Positions 10,704 to 19,761 are shown, counted from the stretch's first letter. The stretch is 64,000 nt of DNA from Sphingomonas sp. AP4-R1 (GCF_013113735.1 NZ_CP053346.1:558001-622000), one strand, 5' to 3'. Notes: generated from the sequence alone by a model not told the origin. A program made the numbers and translations.

Positions 10704-11903
10704 ATGTTGCCGCAAGCCGTTTTGCCCCTGCTGATGAACACATTGCTCGGGGCGATGTTCGCGGCGAGCTTCCTGGTGATCGCCTATCTGAACCCTTCGG
10801 TCCGCGGCACCCGGTGGATGGCGCTCAGCTACGGCTTCGGCATCATGGAGCCGGTGTCGCATCTGGCGGTGGTGCTGGGCGCCGATGTCGCGACGATGAA
10901 GATCGTGGCACCCTGCACCTTCCTGACCGGCCTGGCCTTGATGGCGCCGGCCTTGTCCATCTTCCATCGCAAGCGGCCGATGTGGCGGATGTGCGCCGCG
11001 ATCATCCTGTGCGGCCTGTTTTACTACGGCTTCGTCCCGAGGGGGCCGACGGACTCGTTCTGGCATGAGCTCTCGTTCCAGTCGTTTTGCGCGGCCAGCA
11101 TGTTTCTGTGCGCCGCCACGGTGCGACGCGACGCGCCCGGAACCCGGATGAACAAGGCCCTGACGATCGTGTTCATCGTCGCCGGGCTCCATTTCCTCGT
11201 GAAGCCGGCCGTTGCCGCCACCGTGGGAACAGACGGGATTGACGAAAATTACGCCGCGTCGCTCTACGCCGTCTTCTCGCAGTCGAGCGGCGGCGTCTTG
11301 CTGGTGGCGGCCGGATTGCTCATCCTGATCTCCGTGCTGCAATCGGTCGTGCAGGCGAACCATGCTCAGGCGCACACCGATCCATTGACCGGACTGCCCA
11401 ATCGCCGGGCGCTCTACGAAGCGTTCCAGTCGCTGAGCGGAAAACCCGATGTGCCAGCTCTTTCGATCGCGATCGTCGACATCGATCGCTTCAAGGCGAT
11501 CAACGATCAGCTGGGCCATGATCGGGGCGATGAAGTGCTGCGATCGGTTGCGGACTGCCTTCAGAGGACCTGCCTTTCGCCGGCCATCCCGGCCCGGCTC
11601 GGCGGCGAGGAATTCGTGGTGCTGCTGCCCGGCTGCGATGGGGAGAAGGCCATGCTGGTCTGCGAATGCATCCGCCTGTCCATCTTCCGCCTGTCCATCC
11701 ACGATCTGGCGGCCATCTCCGTCAGCATCGGCCTGACGGGCGTGTTGAAGGGCGAGGATCTGACGGACGCCCTGCGCCGGGCCGATCGGGCCCTGTACGA
11801 CGCGAAACATTCAGGCCGGAACCGGTGTGTCTCCGTGCCGATGGAAGAGAAAGACGGGGATCGCATGCCCCCCGCCCTCCGGAAGACCCTGCGACCGGTG
11901 TGA
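10704..11903 (+). CDS. Membrane-bound diguanylate cyclase (GGDEF)
   Basis: The 399-residue protein has about six predicted membrane segments in residues 1-215, then a C-terminal GGDEF domain. That domain carries DPLTGLPNRRAL at 226-237, DIDRFKAINDQLGHDRGDEVL at 259-279 (listed as one helix-loop region) and the catalytic GGEEF at 300-304. The product inhibition I-site RxxD is absent: residues 291-294 read LSPA. It is predicted to make cyclic di-GMP, which usually suppresses motility. It sits between fliH and fliI, genes that are normally adjacent, and has a TATAAT element of its own upstream. Confidence 0.9.
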   Translation: MLPQAVLPLLMNTLLGAMFAASFLVIAYLNPSVRGTRWMALSYGFGIMEPVSHLAVVLGADVATMKIVAPCTFLTGLALMAPALSIFHRKRPMWRMCAAIILCGLFYYGFVPRGPTDSFWHELSFQSFCAASMFLCAATVRRDAPGTRMNKALTIVFIVAGLHFLVKPAVAATVGTDGIDENYAASLYAVFSQSSGGVLLVAAGLLILISVLQSVVQANHAQAHTDPLTGLPNRRALYEAFQSLSGKPDVPALSIAIVDIDRFKAINDQLGHDRGDEVLRSVADCLQRTCLSPAIPARLGGEEFVVLLPGCDGEKAMLVCECIRLSIFRLSIHDLAAISVSIGLTGVLKGEDLTDALRRADRALYDAKHSGRNRCVSVPMEEKDGDRMPPALRKTLRPV

Positions 11904-11998
11904 CGCGCTTTCGCATTCCGGGTCCCGAACGCTCGGAAAACCAGCCTTAATTCGCCTTAACCCTCTTTTTAAGGATTTGCCGTCACAAGCGAATCCGC

Positions 11999-13363
11999 AT
12001 GCAAAGCTCCCTCGCCCCCACCGGCCCCGCCCTCACCGGCATCGCCGCCAAAGCCGCCCAGATCCTGGAAGGGATCGACATCGGCCATATGAGCCCGCGC
12101 CGGATCGGCCGGCTGGCTTCCTATGACGGGCTGATGCTGGAGGCGACGGGCTTTCAGGAGCCGGTCGGCTCCAACGCCCGCGTGATCGATGCGGACGGCC
12201 GCGCGGCTCTGGCCGAAGTGGTCGGCTTCCGGGGCGACCGCACCCTGCTGATGGCGCTCGACGCCGACGCCCCCCATTCGGCCGGCGCACGCGTGGAGCC
12301 CGATCGGCGCGGCACGACGGTGGACGTGGGCGAAGGCTTGCTCGGCCGCGTCGTCGATGCGCTCGGCAATCCGCTCGACGGGATGGGCCCGATCATCACC
12401 AAGGGCCGCTGGCCGCTGGCGGGCACGCGCGCCAATCCGCTCGACCGCGCGCGCGTGACCGAGCCGTTCGACACCGGCGTGCGCGCGATCAACGCCTTGC
12501 TCACGGCGGGCGTGGGCCAGCGTATCGCGATCGTCGCGGGCTCGGGCGTCGGCAAGTCCGTGCTGATGGGCCAGATCCTCGCCGGCGCCGAAGCCGACGT
12601 GATCGTCGTCGGCCTGGTCGGCGAGCGCAGCCGCGAAGTCTCCGACTTTCTCGAAACCAAGCTGGGTGGCGAAGTCCGCAAGAAGACCGCCGTGGTCGCG
12701 GTGCCCGCCGATCATCCGCCGATCCTGCGCCTGCGCGCCGCGATGCGCGCCACCGCCATCGCCGAATATTTCCGCGATCAGGGCAAGCGCGTGCTGCTGC
12801 TGATCGATTCGCTCACGCGCGTCGCCCATGCCCAGCGCGAGATCGGCCTGTCGCTGGGCGAGCCGCCGACGATGAAGGGCTATCCGCCCTCCGCGCTCGG
12901 CCTGATCCCGCGCCTGTGCGAACGCGCCGGCGCGGATTCGCGCACCGGCGGATCGATCACCGCGCTTTACACCGTGCTGGCCGATGGCGACGACACAACC
13001 GACGATCCCATCGTCGATACCGCGCGCGCGATCGTGGACGGGCATATCGTGCTGGCCCGCAGCCTGGCGGAGCAGGGCGTGTTTCCGGCCATTCATGTCG
13101 GCAAGTCACTGTCGCGCGTGATGTCCGACATCACCCCGACCGAACAGCAGGAGGCCGCGCGCACGCTGCGCCGGCTGTGGTCCACCTATGACGAGAATCG
13201 CGACCTGATCCTGATGGGCGCCTATCGCCAAGGATCCGATCCGATGATCGACGCGGCGATCGCGCACATGCCGCTGATCCTGGAATTCATCCGGCAGGGG
13301 CAAAAAGAACTCATTACGCTTAACGACTCGGTTACTACATTGACGGCAAACTTCGGCTCATGA
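11999..13363 (+). CDS. fliI: Flagellum-specific export ATPase FliI
   Basis: FliI is the hexameric ATPase that powers early steps of flagellar protein export. The 454-residue protein has the F1-beta-like core: Walker A GSGVGKS at 181-187, GLVGERSREV, LLLIDSLTRVAHAQREI (Walker B) and PPSALGLIPRLCERAG. The ATG at 11999 follows an ACAAGCGAATCC stretch with only a weak ribosome binding site. It overlaps fliJ by 4 bases. Confidence 0.97.
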   Translation: MQSSLAPTGPALTGIAAKAAQILEGIDIGHMSPRRIGRLASYDGLMLEATGFQEPVGSNARVIDADGRAALAEVVGFRGDRTLLMALDADAPHSAGARVEPDRRGTTVDVGEGLLGRVVDALGNPLDGMGPIITKGRWPLAGTRANPLDRARVTEPFDTGVRAINALLTAGVGQRIAIVAGSGVGKSVLMGQILAGAEADVIVVGLVGERSREVSDFLETKLGGEVRKKTAVVAVPADHPPILRLRAAMRATAIAEYFRDQGKRVLLLIDSLTRVAHAQREIGLSLGEPPTMKGYPPSALGLIPRLCERAGADSRTGGSITALYTVLADGDDTTDDPIVDTARAIVDGHIVLARSLAEQGVFPAIHVGKSLSRVMSDITPTEQQEAARTLRRLWSTYDENRDLILMGAYRQGSDPMIDAAIAHMPLILEFIRQGQKELITLNDSVTTLTANFGS

Positions 13364-13782
13364 GCTCCCTAGCCGATCGCCGCGCCCGAATCGCCCGAGT
13401 CCGTCGCGTCCAGCACCTCCAGGCCGTCGGCGCCGCCGCCACCGCCGAGAGCAAGCTCGTGCAGCTGGAGGGCAATGCCCAGCGCCTGCAGGGCCTGCGG
13501 AACAGTCTGTCCGGCCAATCCGGCCACACCAGCGGCGCCGCGCTCAGCAATGCGGGCGAGCTGGCGATGCGGCTGGATGATGTGCGCCACGGCCTCGATC
13601 GCGCGATCGGATCGGCCAAGGAAGCGGTTGAGTTGCGTAGCCGGGAGCGGATCGGCGCCCACATCGCGCGTGAAAGCGCCGAACGGCTGCAGGTGCGCGC
13701 CGTCGCCGAAATGCACAAGATGATCGAGGAGCGGATGGCCGCGAGCTTCCGCCCCCGCCGCAAGGAAGCCGACAATGCCTGA
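13360..13782 (+). CDS. fliJ: Probable flagellar export chaperone-like protein FliJ
   Basis: The 140-residue product is charged and Ala-rich with predicted long helices (residues ~4-50 and ~65-130), the expected coiled-coil architecture of FliJ, which acts as the FliI central stalk. Sequence conservation in FliJ is low. The call relies on size, coiled-coil character and position between fliI and fliK. Its start overlaps the fliI stop (ATGA) and its end overlaps fliK by 8 bases. Confidence 0.7.
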   Translation: MSSLADRRARIARVRRVQHLQAVGAAATAESKLVQLEGNAQRLQGLRNSLSGQSGHTSGAALSNAGELAMRLDDVRHGLDRAIGSAKEAVELRSRERIGAHIARESAERLQVRAVAEMHKMIEERMAASFRPRRKEADNA

Positions 13783-15196
13783 TATCGCCGCCGCCCTCGC
13801 TTTGCCGACCGCTGCCACGACCGCCGCCGCCAAGCCCGGTGCGATCGCCGGCGTTCTGGGAGCCGCCGCCGCGAAGACGGAAAGCGACGCCGCCGCCTCC
13901 GATCCGTTCGCGGCGCTGCTGGCCGCGATGACGCCCGGCAAGGATGCGGAGACGACGACGACGCCCGTGCCGACCGTCGTCAATCCGGCTGCAGCCGCCG
14001 CTGCGGCCGCAGGCGCCCTCGCCACGAATGCCGCCGCCCCCACCGAGGAAACGGCCGTTGCCGAACAGGATGGTGACGGGACGGGGGACGCGCCCAAGGA
14101 CGAGGACGGCGGCGATACGGACAAGAGCGAGGATCCCGTTCTGGCGATTATGCTCGCGCTCGCCCCGCCGCCGGCCCTGCCGACGCCGGTCGCGCTGACG
14201 GCGACCGCCGCTTTGCCTTCCGATCCCAAAACGGCTGACGCGCCGGTCGCGGCCGTCGGCACGGGTACGGTCGCTCGGCGCGCCGCCAACGCGGCCGCTC
14301 CCACCGAGGCGCAGGAGCCCGAAGCCGCTGCCAGACAAGCCGGCGACGCCGCGCAGGCCACACAGGCCGCCCCCGTCTCATCCCGCTTCGCCTCGCTGGC
14401 CGCGCGCCTGTTCGGCAGCGCATCCCCGGCCACGCCCGCAACCACCGACGCGGCCACGGCCAAGCCCGCGCCCGATGCGACACAGGGCACCGCCACGGTG
14501 ATCCCGCAGCATCTCGCCGCGCTCCGCAATGCGGCGCAGCGCGAGGCGACGGCGGCACCCGCCGCGCCGTCGCTGCAGGAGGCCGCGATTGCGATCGATC
14601 GCCCGCGCGCCCGCACCGAATCGACCGATCCGATCGCCTCGCTGCTCGCCACGCCGGCCACGCAGCACGCGGCGCAGACCCAGGATGCGACGGCGGCCAC
14701 CGCCACCGCCACCGCTCCTGCCGCCGACGCGCACGTGACGCGCGAGCTTTCGATGGCGCACGACGGCCAGTGGCTCGACACGCTGGCGCGCGACATCGCC
14801 GCCACCGCCGGCAAGGACGGGCAGCTGAGCTTCCGCCTCGATCCGCAGCATCTCGGCAGCCTCACCGTCCATATCAGCCACTCGGCCGAGGGCGCCTCGA
14901 TCCGCATGACCGCGGACACCGAGTCGGCGCGCGCGATGCTGGCCGACGCACAGCCGCGACTCGCCGCCGAAGCGCGCGCCCAGGGCCTTACCCTGCGCGA
15001 TTCGAGCGTGGACATGAGCGGCTCCAACACCGGATCGCAGCAGCAGCAGGCGCAGTCTTTCGCGGGTCTGGCCCAGGGCCAGTCGCAGCATCGCAATCCG
15101 GCGCCGGATCAGACATTTGTTAACCTTAATGCGCGAGAAGCGGAGGATGCGGCGCGCGGCCCGGAGGCCGACGCCAGGTCCGATCTTTACGCGTAA
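13775..15196 (+). CDS. fliK: Flagellar hook-length control protein FliK
   Basis: FliK measures hook length and switches export specificity. The 473-residue protein has a long, low-complexity Ala/Thr/Pro-rich ruler (about 1-320) and a compact C-terminal Flg_hook domain (GQLSFRLDPQHLGSLTVHIS near 350-370, then ARAMLADAQPRLAAEARAQG). The tail is Gln-rich (SQQQQAQSF). The repetitive ruler makes the region prone to alignment and length variation. Confidence 0.9.
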   Translation: MPDIAAALALPTAATTAAAKPGAIAGVLGAAAAKTESDAAASDPFAALLAAMTPGKDAETTTTPVPTVVNPAAAAAAAAGALATNAAAPTEETAVAEQDGDGTGDAPKDEDGGDTDKSEDPVLAIMLALAPPPALPTPVALTATAALPSDPKTADAPVAAVGTGTVARRAANAAAPTEAQEPEAAARQAGDAAQATQAAPVSSRFASLAARLFGSASPATPATTDAATAKPAPDATQGTATVIPQHLAALRNAAQREATAAPAAPSLQEAAIAIDRPRARTESTDPIASLLATPATQHAAQTQDATAATATATAPAADAHVTRELSMAHDGQWLDTLARDIAATAGKDGQLSFRLDPQHLGSLTVHISHSAEGASIRMTADTESARAMLADAQPRLAAEARAQGLTLRDSSVDMSGSNTGSQQQQAQSFAGLAQGQSQHRNPAPDQTFVNLNAREAEDAARGPEADARSDLYA

Positions 15197-15207
15197 GGGG
15201 TTGATCG

Positions 15208-15849
15208 ATGAGCGATGCGGCGGCTGAGCCCGCGCCCAAGAAGAAGGGCGGTCTCGTCAAGAAGCTGGTGTTGTTCGGCGTGTTGCCGCTCCTCCTGATC
15301 GGCGGCGGCGCCGGGGCGGGCCTGTGGGCCGCCGGGCGCGGCATGGCCGGCAGCGCGCACGAAAAGAAGGAAGATCCGAATCGCCCGAAGCTGATGCTGA
15401 AGAGCGAGGACGGCCATGGCGAAGCCGCGGCCGAAGGCGGCCACGAAGGCGGCGGCGAGAAGAGCAACATCTCCGGCGGCGGCGGCACGCCCGATACGGG
15501 TCCCGAGCCGTCCAATCCCGATCCGTCGCAATATCAGGCCACCTATTACGCAATGGAGCAGCCGTTCACGTCCAATCTGGTCGATACGGACGGCTTCCTT
15601 CAGGTCGGCATCGGCGTTTCCACCTTCTATGACATGAAGGTGATCAACAATCTGAAGGCGGCGGACATGCCCGTCCGCTCGGCCATCCTGCAGGTGCTTT
15701 CGCAGCAGCAGGCGGAAGTGCTGAACACGCCGCAGGGCAAGACCGAGCTGCGCAAGCAGCTGCGCGACGCGATCAACACCTCGCTGAAGCAGAATCAGGG
15801 CTTTGGCGGCGTCGGCGACGTCTTCTTCACGAGCTTCATCATCCAATGA
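15208..15849 (+). CDS. fliL: Flagellar basal body-associated protein FliL
   Basis: FliL is an inner-membrane protein that surrounds and supports the stator. The 213-residue protein has a basic N-terminus (KKKGGLVKK), one membrane segment at about 19-42, and a Gly/Glu/His-rich periplasmic linker. The conserved C-terminal domain (FTSNLVDTDGFLQVGIGVS ... LRKQLRDAINTSL) ends with FTSFIIQ. It overlaps fliM by 4 bases. Confidence 0.95.
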   Translation: MSDAAAEPAPKKKGGLVKKLVLFGVLPLLLIGGGAGAGLWAAGRGMAGSAHEKKEDPNRPKLMLKSEDGHGEAAAEGGHEGGGEKSNISGGGGTPDTGPEPSNPDPSQYQATYYAMEQPFTSNLVDTDGFLQVGIGVSTFYDMKVINNLKAADMPVRSAILQVLSQQQAEVLNTPQGKTELRKQLRDAINTSLKQNQGFGGVGDVFFTSFIIQ

Positions 15850-16823
15850 CGGGAGCCGACGCCGGCGATCCTTCGGGACTCGAAAGCGGCGACATCCTGA
15901 GCGAAGGCCTGGAGCAGGCGATCGCGGCGGCCACGGCGGCGCGTCCGGCGGCGGAGGTTCGCGCCTTCGCACTCGGCAGCGACAGCTTCCGCCCGGCCGA
16001 GCGCCTGACCGGACTGGAGCGGATGGGCGAGAAGATCGCCCGCTCGCTCCGCACCGTGATCGAGCCGTTCGTGCAGGTCCGCACGCAGGTGACGGCGGTG
16101 CCGCTCTCGACGCGCTCGTTCGACGACTGGCTGGAGGCGCAGCCCAACCTCATCAGCCTCAGCCATTATCGGCTGCAGCCGATGAAGGGCGGCATGCTGA
16201 TCGCCGTGCCCGCCGATTTCGTGGCGGCGCTGATCGAGCGTTTCTATGGTGGCCAGAGCGGCCCGCAGCCCAATGCCGGCAAGCGGCTGGAATTTTCGGC
16301 GAGCGAGGAATTGCTGCTCGCCCGCCTGCTGGAGAAGGTCTCCTCGATCATGGTCGAGGCATGGCGCGACGTGATGCCGGTGGAAGCCAATCTCGCCCAG
16401 CGCGAGACGAGCCGCTTCCACATCCGCTTCGTGCGGCCGGACGATCAGGTGGTCATCCAGAATTTCACGATCACACCGACCGAGGGCACGCCCGCCACGA
16501 TCACCGTCCTCTATCCGCTCGCCATGCTGCGCCCGATCGAGGAACAGATGTCGAAGCGCGTGGTGGACGAGGCGCCTTCGGGCAACAGCGCGTGGAAATC
16601 GATGCTGGCGGCCTCGCTGGCCGAGGTGCAGCTGCCCGTCCGCAGCATCCTCGCGCGGCCGGAAATCTCGCTCGCGCAGCTGATGAGCCTGAAGGCCGGC
16701 GACGTGATCCCGATCCAGATCCTGCCGCGCACGCCCCTGCTGATCGCGTCGCGCACCGTCGCGGAAGGCCAGATCGGCGAACAGGACGGCCGTGCGGCCA
16801 TGTTGATTGAAAGAGTAGGCTGA
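15846..16823 (+). CDS. fliM: Flagellar motor switch protein FliM
   Basis: FliM is the C-ring protein that receives CheY-P. The 325-residue product has the CheC/FliM middle domain and a C-terminal SpoA domain (LPVRSILARPEISLAQLMSLKAGDVIPI in pieces). The N-terminal CheY-binding peptide is only loosely preserved (GDILSEGLEQAI). It is coupled to fliL by an ATGA overlap and followed by fliN after 5 bases. Confidence 0.96.
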   Translation: MTGADAGDPSGLESGDILSEGLEQAIAAATAARPAAEVRAFALGSDSFRPAERLTGLERMGEKIARSLRTVIEPFVQVRTQVTAVPLSTRSFDDWLEAQPNLISLSHYRLQPMKGGMLIAVPADFVAALIERFYGGQSGPQPNAGKRLEFSASEELLLARLLEKVSSIMVEAWRDVMPVEANLAQRETSRFHIRFVRPDDQVVIQNFTITPTEGTPATITVLYPLAMLRPIEEQMSKRVVDEAPSGNSAWKSMLAASLAEVQLPVRSILARPEISLAQLMSLKAGDVIPIQILPRTPLLIASRTVAEGQIGEQDGRAAMLIERVG

Positions 16824-16828
16824 ACCCG

Positions 16829-17149
16829 ATGAGCGACATGATGGAAGCCCCGATGCTGAGCAGCGACACCAATCTCGCGGGCCGCAACTATCGGCTGCTG
16901 GCCGATATTCCGCTGCGCCTGTCGGTGGAGGTCGGTTCGACCAGCCTGAAGCTGGCCGAGCTGATGGATCTGGCCGAGGGCTCCGTGGTGGAGCTGGACC
17001 GCGCCGCCAACGAGCTGCTCGACATCCTCGTCAACGGCACGCTCGTCGCGCGCGGCGAGGTGGTGACTGTGGGTGGCAAGTTCGGCATAAGGGTCGTCGA
17101 TGTCGTGGCCGCCGAGGCGCGACTGGGAGGACTCGAACGCCGGAAATGA
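16829..17149 (+). CDS. fliN: Flagellar motor switch protein FliN
   Basis: FliN forms the base of the C-ring and docks FliH. The 106-residue protein consists of one SpoA domain (DIPLRLSVEVGSTSLKLAEL ... LAEGSVVELDRAANELLDILVNG in pieces, VTVGGKFGIRVVDVV) with a short N-terminal tail. It overlaps fliO by 4 bases. Confidence 0.96.
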   Translation: MSDMMEAPMLSSDTNLAGRNYRLLADIPLRLSVEVGSTSLKLAELMDLAEGSVVELDRAANELLDILVNGTLVARGEVVTVGGKFGIRVVDVVAAEARLGGLERRK

Positions 17150-17427
17150 TGCTGGAATACCTGGCCCGGCTGTTGCTGCTGGTGCCTCTGGTCGGCGGTC
17201 TCGCCTTCCTTTCCTTGTGGCTTTACCGCCGTTTCCAGCCGGGCCTGCCCTTCGGCCAGCGCGAACGCGCGATCCGCGTGGTGGATGCGATGCCGATGGG
17301 GCCGATGAGCCGGCTGGCGGTCGTCGAATTCGCCGGCAAGCGCTATCTCCTCGCCGTGTCGCGCGGCCGCGTCGACAAGATCGCGGAAGTCGAGGCGCCC
17401 ACCTTCGTGGTGCCGGATGGGGAATAG
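17146..17427 (+). CDS. fliO: Flagellar biosynthetic protein FliO
   Basis: FliO scaffolds assembly of the FliP ring in the export gate. The 93-residue protein has one N-terminal membrane segment (about residues 7-26) followed by a small cytoplasmic domain with the typical VVDAMPMGPMSRLAVVEFAGKRYLLAVSRG signature (in pieces). It lies between fliN (4-base overlap) and fliP, whose likely ancestral ATG at 17417 overlaps its end. Confidence 0.9.
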   Translation: MMLEYLARLLLLVPLVGGLAFLSLWLYRRFQPGLPFGQRERAIRVVDAMPMGPMSRLAVVEFAGKRYLLAVSRGRVDKIAEVEAPTFVVPDGE

Positions 17428-18354
17428 AACCCTCCGCTGGGTTCGAGCAGCATCGAGCGAAGTCGAGATGCGACCGTCGAGAACTCTTCTCGACTACGAT
17501 CTCGACAAGCTCGATCTCCGCTCGAAGCGAACGGTTCGATACTGTATCGGGATCGCCCTCGCCTTCCTTCTCGCGCTGATCCTCGCGCACCCCGCCTTCG
17601 CGCAGGCCGCGCCGGCCGCCGCGCCCGTGCCCCCGCCAACCCCTCGGGCGGGCTCGATCGCGCGATGCGGACGATCGGCGGAACGGGCCAGCCGCTGTCG
17701 CTGAGCCTCCAGATCCTGCTGCTGATGAGCCTGCTGACGGTGCTGCCGTCGCTGGTTCTGATGATGACGAGCTTCACGCGCATCATCATCGTGCTTTCGA
17801 TCCTACGCCAGGCGCTGGGCCTGCAGCAGACGCCGCCCAATCAGGTGCTGGTCGGCCTCGCCCTCTTCCTCTCGCTCTTCGTGATGCGGCCGGCGGTCGA
17901 TCAGATCACGGCGACCGCCTATCGCCCCTATGGCGCGGGCCAGATCCCGATCGAGGAGGCGATCGCGCGGAGCGCCAACGTGTTGCACGGCTTCATGATC
18001 AAGCAGACCCGCCAGACCGATCTCAAGCTGTTCGCCGACATGGCGGCCGCCGGCGATCGCCGCGCGGGCGCGCCGGCGGGCCCCGTGAAGTTCAACCGGC
18101 CGGAGGACGTGCCCTTCTCGATCCTGCTGCCCGCCTTCGTCACGTCCGAGCTGAAGACGGCGTTCCAGATCGGCTTCATGATCTTCCTGCCCTTCCTGAT
18201 CATCGATCTGGTGGTGGCGTCCACGCTGATGGCGCTGGGCATGATGATGCTGTCGCCCTCGATCATCTCGATGCCGTTCAAGCTTCTCCTGTTCGTGCTG
18301 GTGGATGGCTGGGCGCTGACGATGGGCAGTCTGGCCGCGAGTTTCCAGACGTGA
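17417..18354 (+). CDS. fliP: Flagellar export gate protein FliP, frameshifted in the signal-peptide region
   Basis: FliP forms the core of the export gate with FliQ and FliR. The conserved body is in one frame from about 17638 ([16 protein letters not shown], then [20 protein letters not shown] and [20 protein letters not shown]). The expected signal peptide ([20 protein letters not shown]) is in a different frame upstream. One missing base in or near the C5 run at 17630-17634 would join them. As written, the body can start only at ATG 17665, which would lack the signal peptide. A family C palindromic repeat (17441-17534) also sits in the 5' coding region and would encode the residues before the signal peptide. 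It could be a sequence error, a slippage site or a real mutation. Confidence 0.85.
17441..17534. repeat. Palindromic repeat, family C, in the 5' part of fliP
   Basis: The arms GTTCGAGCAGCATCGAGCG and CGATCTCCGCTCGAAGCGAA, with a GTCGAGAA...TTCTCGAC inner hairpin, match closely the copy at 53880-53990. It is translated in the frame that leads into the FliP signal peptide. Confidence 0.75.
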
Positions 18355-18369
18355 TTGTTGGCCTCTTCT

Positions 18370-18484
18370 CCCCTCCCGCATGCGGGAGGGGTCGGGGGTG
18401 GGCTTCCGCGCTCGCCCCTTGGATGTTGCCCTCGTTTGCACGGTCGCTGGCCCACCCCCAGCCCCTCCCGCAAGCGGGAGGGGA
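18370..18484. repeat. Palindromic repeat, family E, between fliP and fliQ
   Basis: CCCCTCCCGCATGCGGGAGG at the left and CCCCTCCCGCAAGCGGGAGG at the right each form a hairpin and also pair with each other. Between them GGGGGTGGGC pairs with GCCCACCCCC. The right-hand GGGAGGGGAG provides the Shine-Dalgarno sequence of fliQ. Confidence 0.8.
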
Positions 18485-18493
18485 GCAAGGCTG

Positions 18494-18772
18494 ATGGAAT
18501 CCGCATCGCCCGATTATTTCATCGGCGTGGCCCAGCAGGCCCTGTGGATCCTTGCGCTCGCGGCCTCGCCGATCCTGATCCCGGCGTTGGCGGCGGGGCT
18601 GATTCTCGGCATGATCCAGGCCGCCACCTCGATCAACGAGCAGACCCTGTCCTTCGTCCCCAAGCTGATCGTGGTGGGCGTGTGCCTCACGCTGTTCGGG
18701 GGGGCGATCCTCTATCTGATCGCGGACTTCACCCGCGACATCTTCGCCCGCATCCCCGATCTGGTGCGATGA
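18494..18772 (+). CDS. fliQ: Flagellar export gate protein FliQ
   Basis: FliQ is a small two-span subunit of the export gate. The 92-residue protein matches the family throughout (DYFIGVAQQALWILALAASP ... GLILGMIQAATSINEQTLSF ... DIFARIPDLV). The start at 18494 is chosen because FliQ proteins begin here. The longer open frame is repeat sequence, and GGGAGGGGAG supplied by that repeat lies at the right distance. Confidence 0.95.
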   Translation: MESASPDYFIGVAQQALWILALAASPILIPALAAGLILGMIQAATSINEQTLSFVPKLIVVGVCLTLFGGAILYLIADFTRDIFARIPDLVR

Positions 18773-18809
18773 GGGCGCTCGGCTCCCTTTCCTCTGTGCG
18801 CCTCATATA

Positions 18810-18894
18810 CCCGTTCGTCCTGAGCGAAGTCGAAGGACGTGTTTCACGCGCTCGGCTCGCCTCCCGTCCTTCGACTTCGCTCAGGACGAACGGG
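18810..18894. repeat. Palindromic repeat, family B, between fliQ and fliR
   Basis: CCGTTCGTCCTGAGCGAAGT and its inverse complement ACTTCGCTCAGGACGAACGG form near-perfect arms with a ~35-base interior. It separates fliQ from fliR, which are normally adjacent. Confidence 0.85.
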
Positions 18895-18929
18895 GAAATT
18901 GACTATCCCGCGCGCGGCTCCCGCTAGCC

Positions 18930-19712
18930 ATGTTCCCCGCAGGCTTCGAACATGTCGAGGATCAGCTCTGGCTGTGGCTGGTGGCGATGATCCGGCCGGG
19001 CGCGGCCTTCTTCGCGGCGCCGATCTTCGGCATGGCGGCCGTGCCGGTGCAGTTGCGCCTGATCGTCAGCCTCGCGGTGGGCATGGCGGGGCTCTCCGCC
19101 GTGCCGTTCCAGTTGCCGCCGGACGGCGTCACCTCCGTGGCCGGCATCGTGCTGGTGCTGGGCGAGGTGATGGCCGGGATTGCGCTGGGCTTCGCCGTCC
19201 AGATCGGCTTCTCTTCGGCGCTGCTGGCGGGCGAGACGATCGGCAACACGATGGGCCTCGGCTTCGCGCAGATGATCGATCCGCACTCGGGATCGTCCAG
19301 CCCGGCGCTCGGCCAGTTCCTCTCGATCATCGCCACCTTCCTGTTCCTCTCGATCGGCGGGCATCTGAGCCTCGCCACGATCATCGTCGACAGCTATCGC
19401 GCGCTGCCCGTGGGCGCGGCGATGCCCGCTTCGTCCAGCATCCGGGGCCTCGTGATGTTCGGGGGCGATCTGTTCGCGGCGGGGCTCGCCATCGCGCTGC
19501 CGGTGGGATTCGCGCTGATCCTCGTGCAGATCGTGATGGGGATGCTCTCCCGATCGGCGCCGGCGATGAACCTGTTCGCGGTCGGCCTGCCCGCCACATT
19601 GCTCGCGGGCCTCGTCCTGATGGCGATCGCCTCTCCCAGCATGGGCGACGGCATCGTCGCGTCGATCAATGCGGGTCTGGACGAAGCGCGGCGGATCGCG
19701 GCGGGGAAATAG
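18930..19712 (+). CDS. fliR: Flagellar export gate protein FliR
   Basis: FliR is the multi-span export gate subunit. The 260-residue protein has six or so membrane segments and conserved motifs (MIRPGAAFFAAPIFG, MAGIALGFAVQIGFSSALLA, GETIGNTMGLGFAQMIDP). It ends the plus-strand fli operon. flhB, the usual neighbour of fliR, does not follow; a repeat and the DUF4167 gene come next. Confidence 0.95.
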   Translation: MFPAGFEHVEDQLWLWLVAMIRPGAAFFAAPIFGMAAVPVQLRLIVSLAVGMAGLSAVPFQLPPDGVTSVAGIVLVLGEVMAGIALGFAVQIGFSSALLAGETIGNTMGLGFAQMIDPHSGSSSPALGQFLSIIATFLFLSIGGHLSLATIIVDSYRALPVGAAMPASSSIRGLVMFGGDLFAAGLAIALPVGFALILVQIVMGMLSRSAPAMNLFAVGLPATLLAGLVLMAIASPSMGDGIVASINAGLDEARRIAAGK

Positions 19713-19761
19713 ACGCTCCGTTTCTTACAGAGCCCTTTAGCCCAAAGGCCCGTAATACTCG

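Noticed and set aside
17665..18354. Taking fliP as a complete gene from ATG 17665
   Set aside because: That start removes the signal peptide that is present just upstream in another frame, so a frameshift is the better reading.
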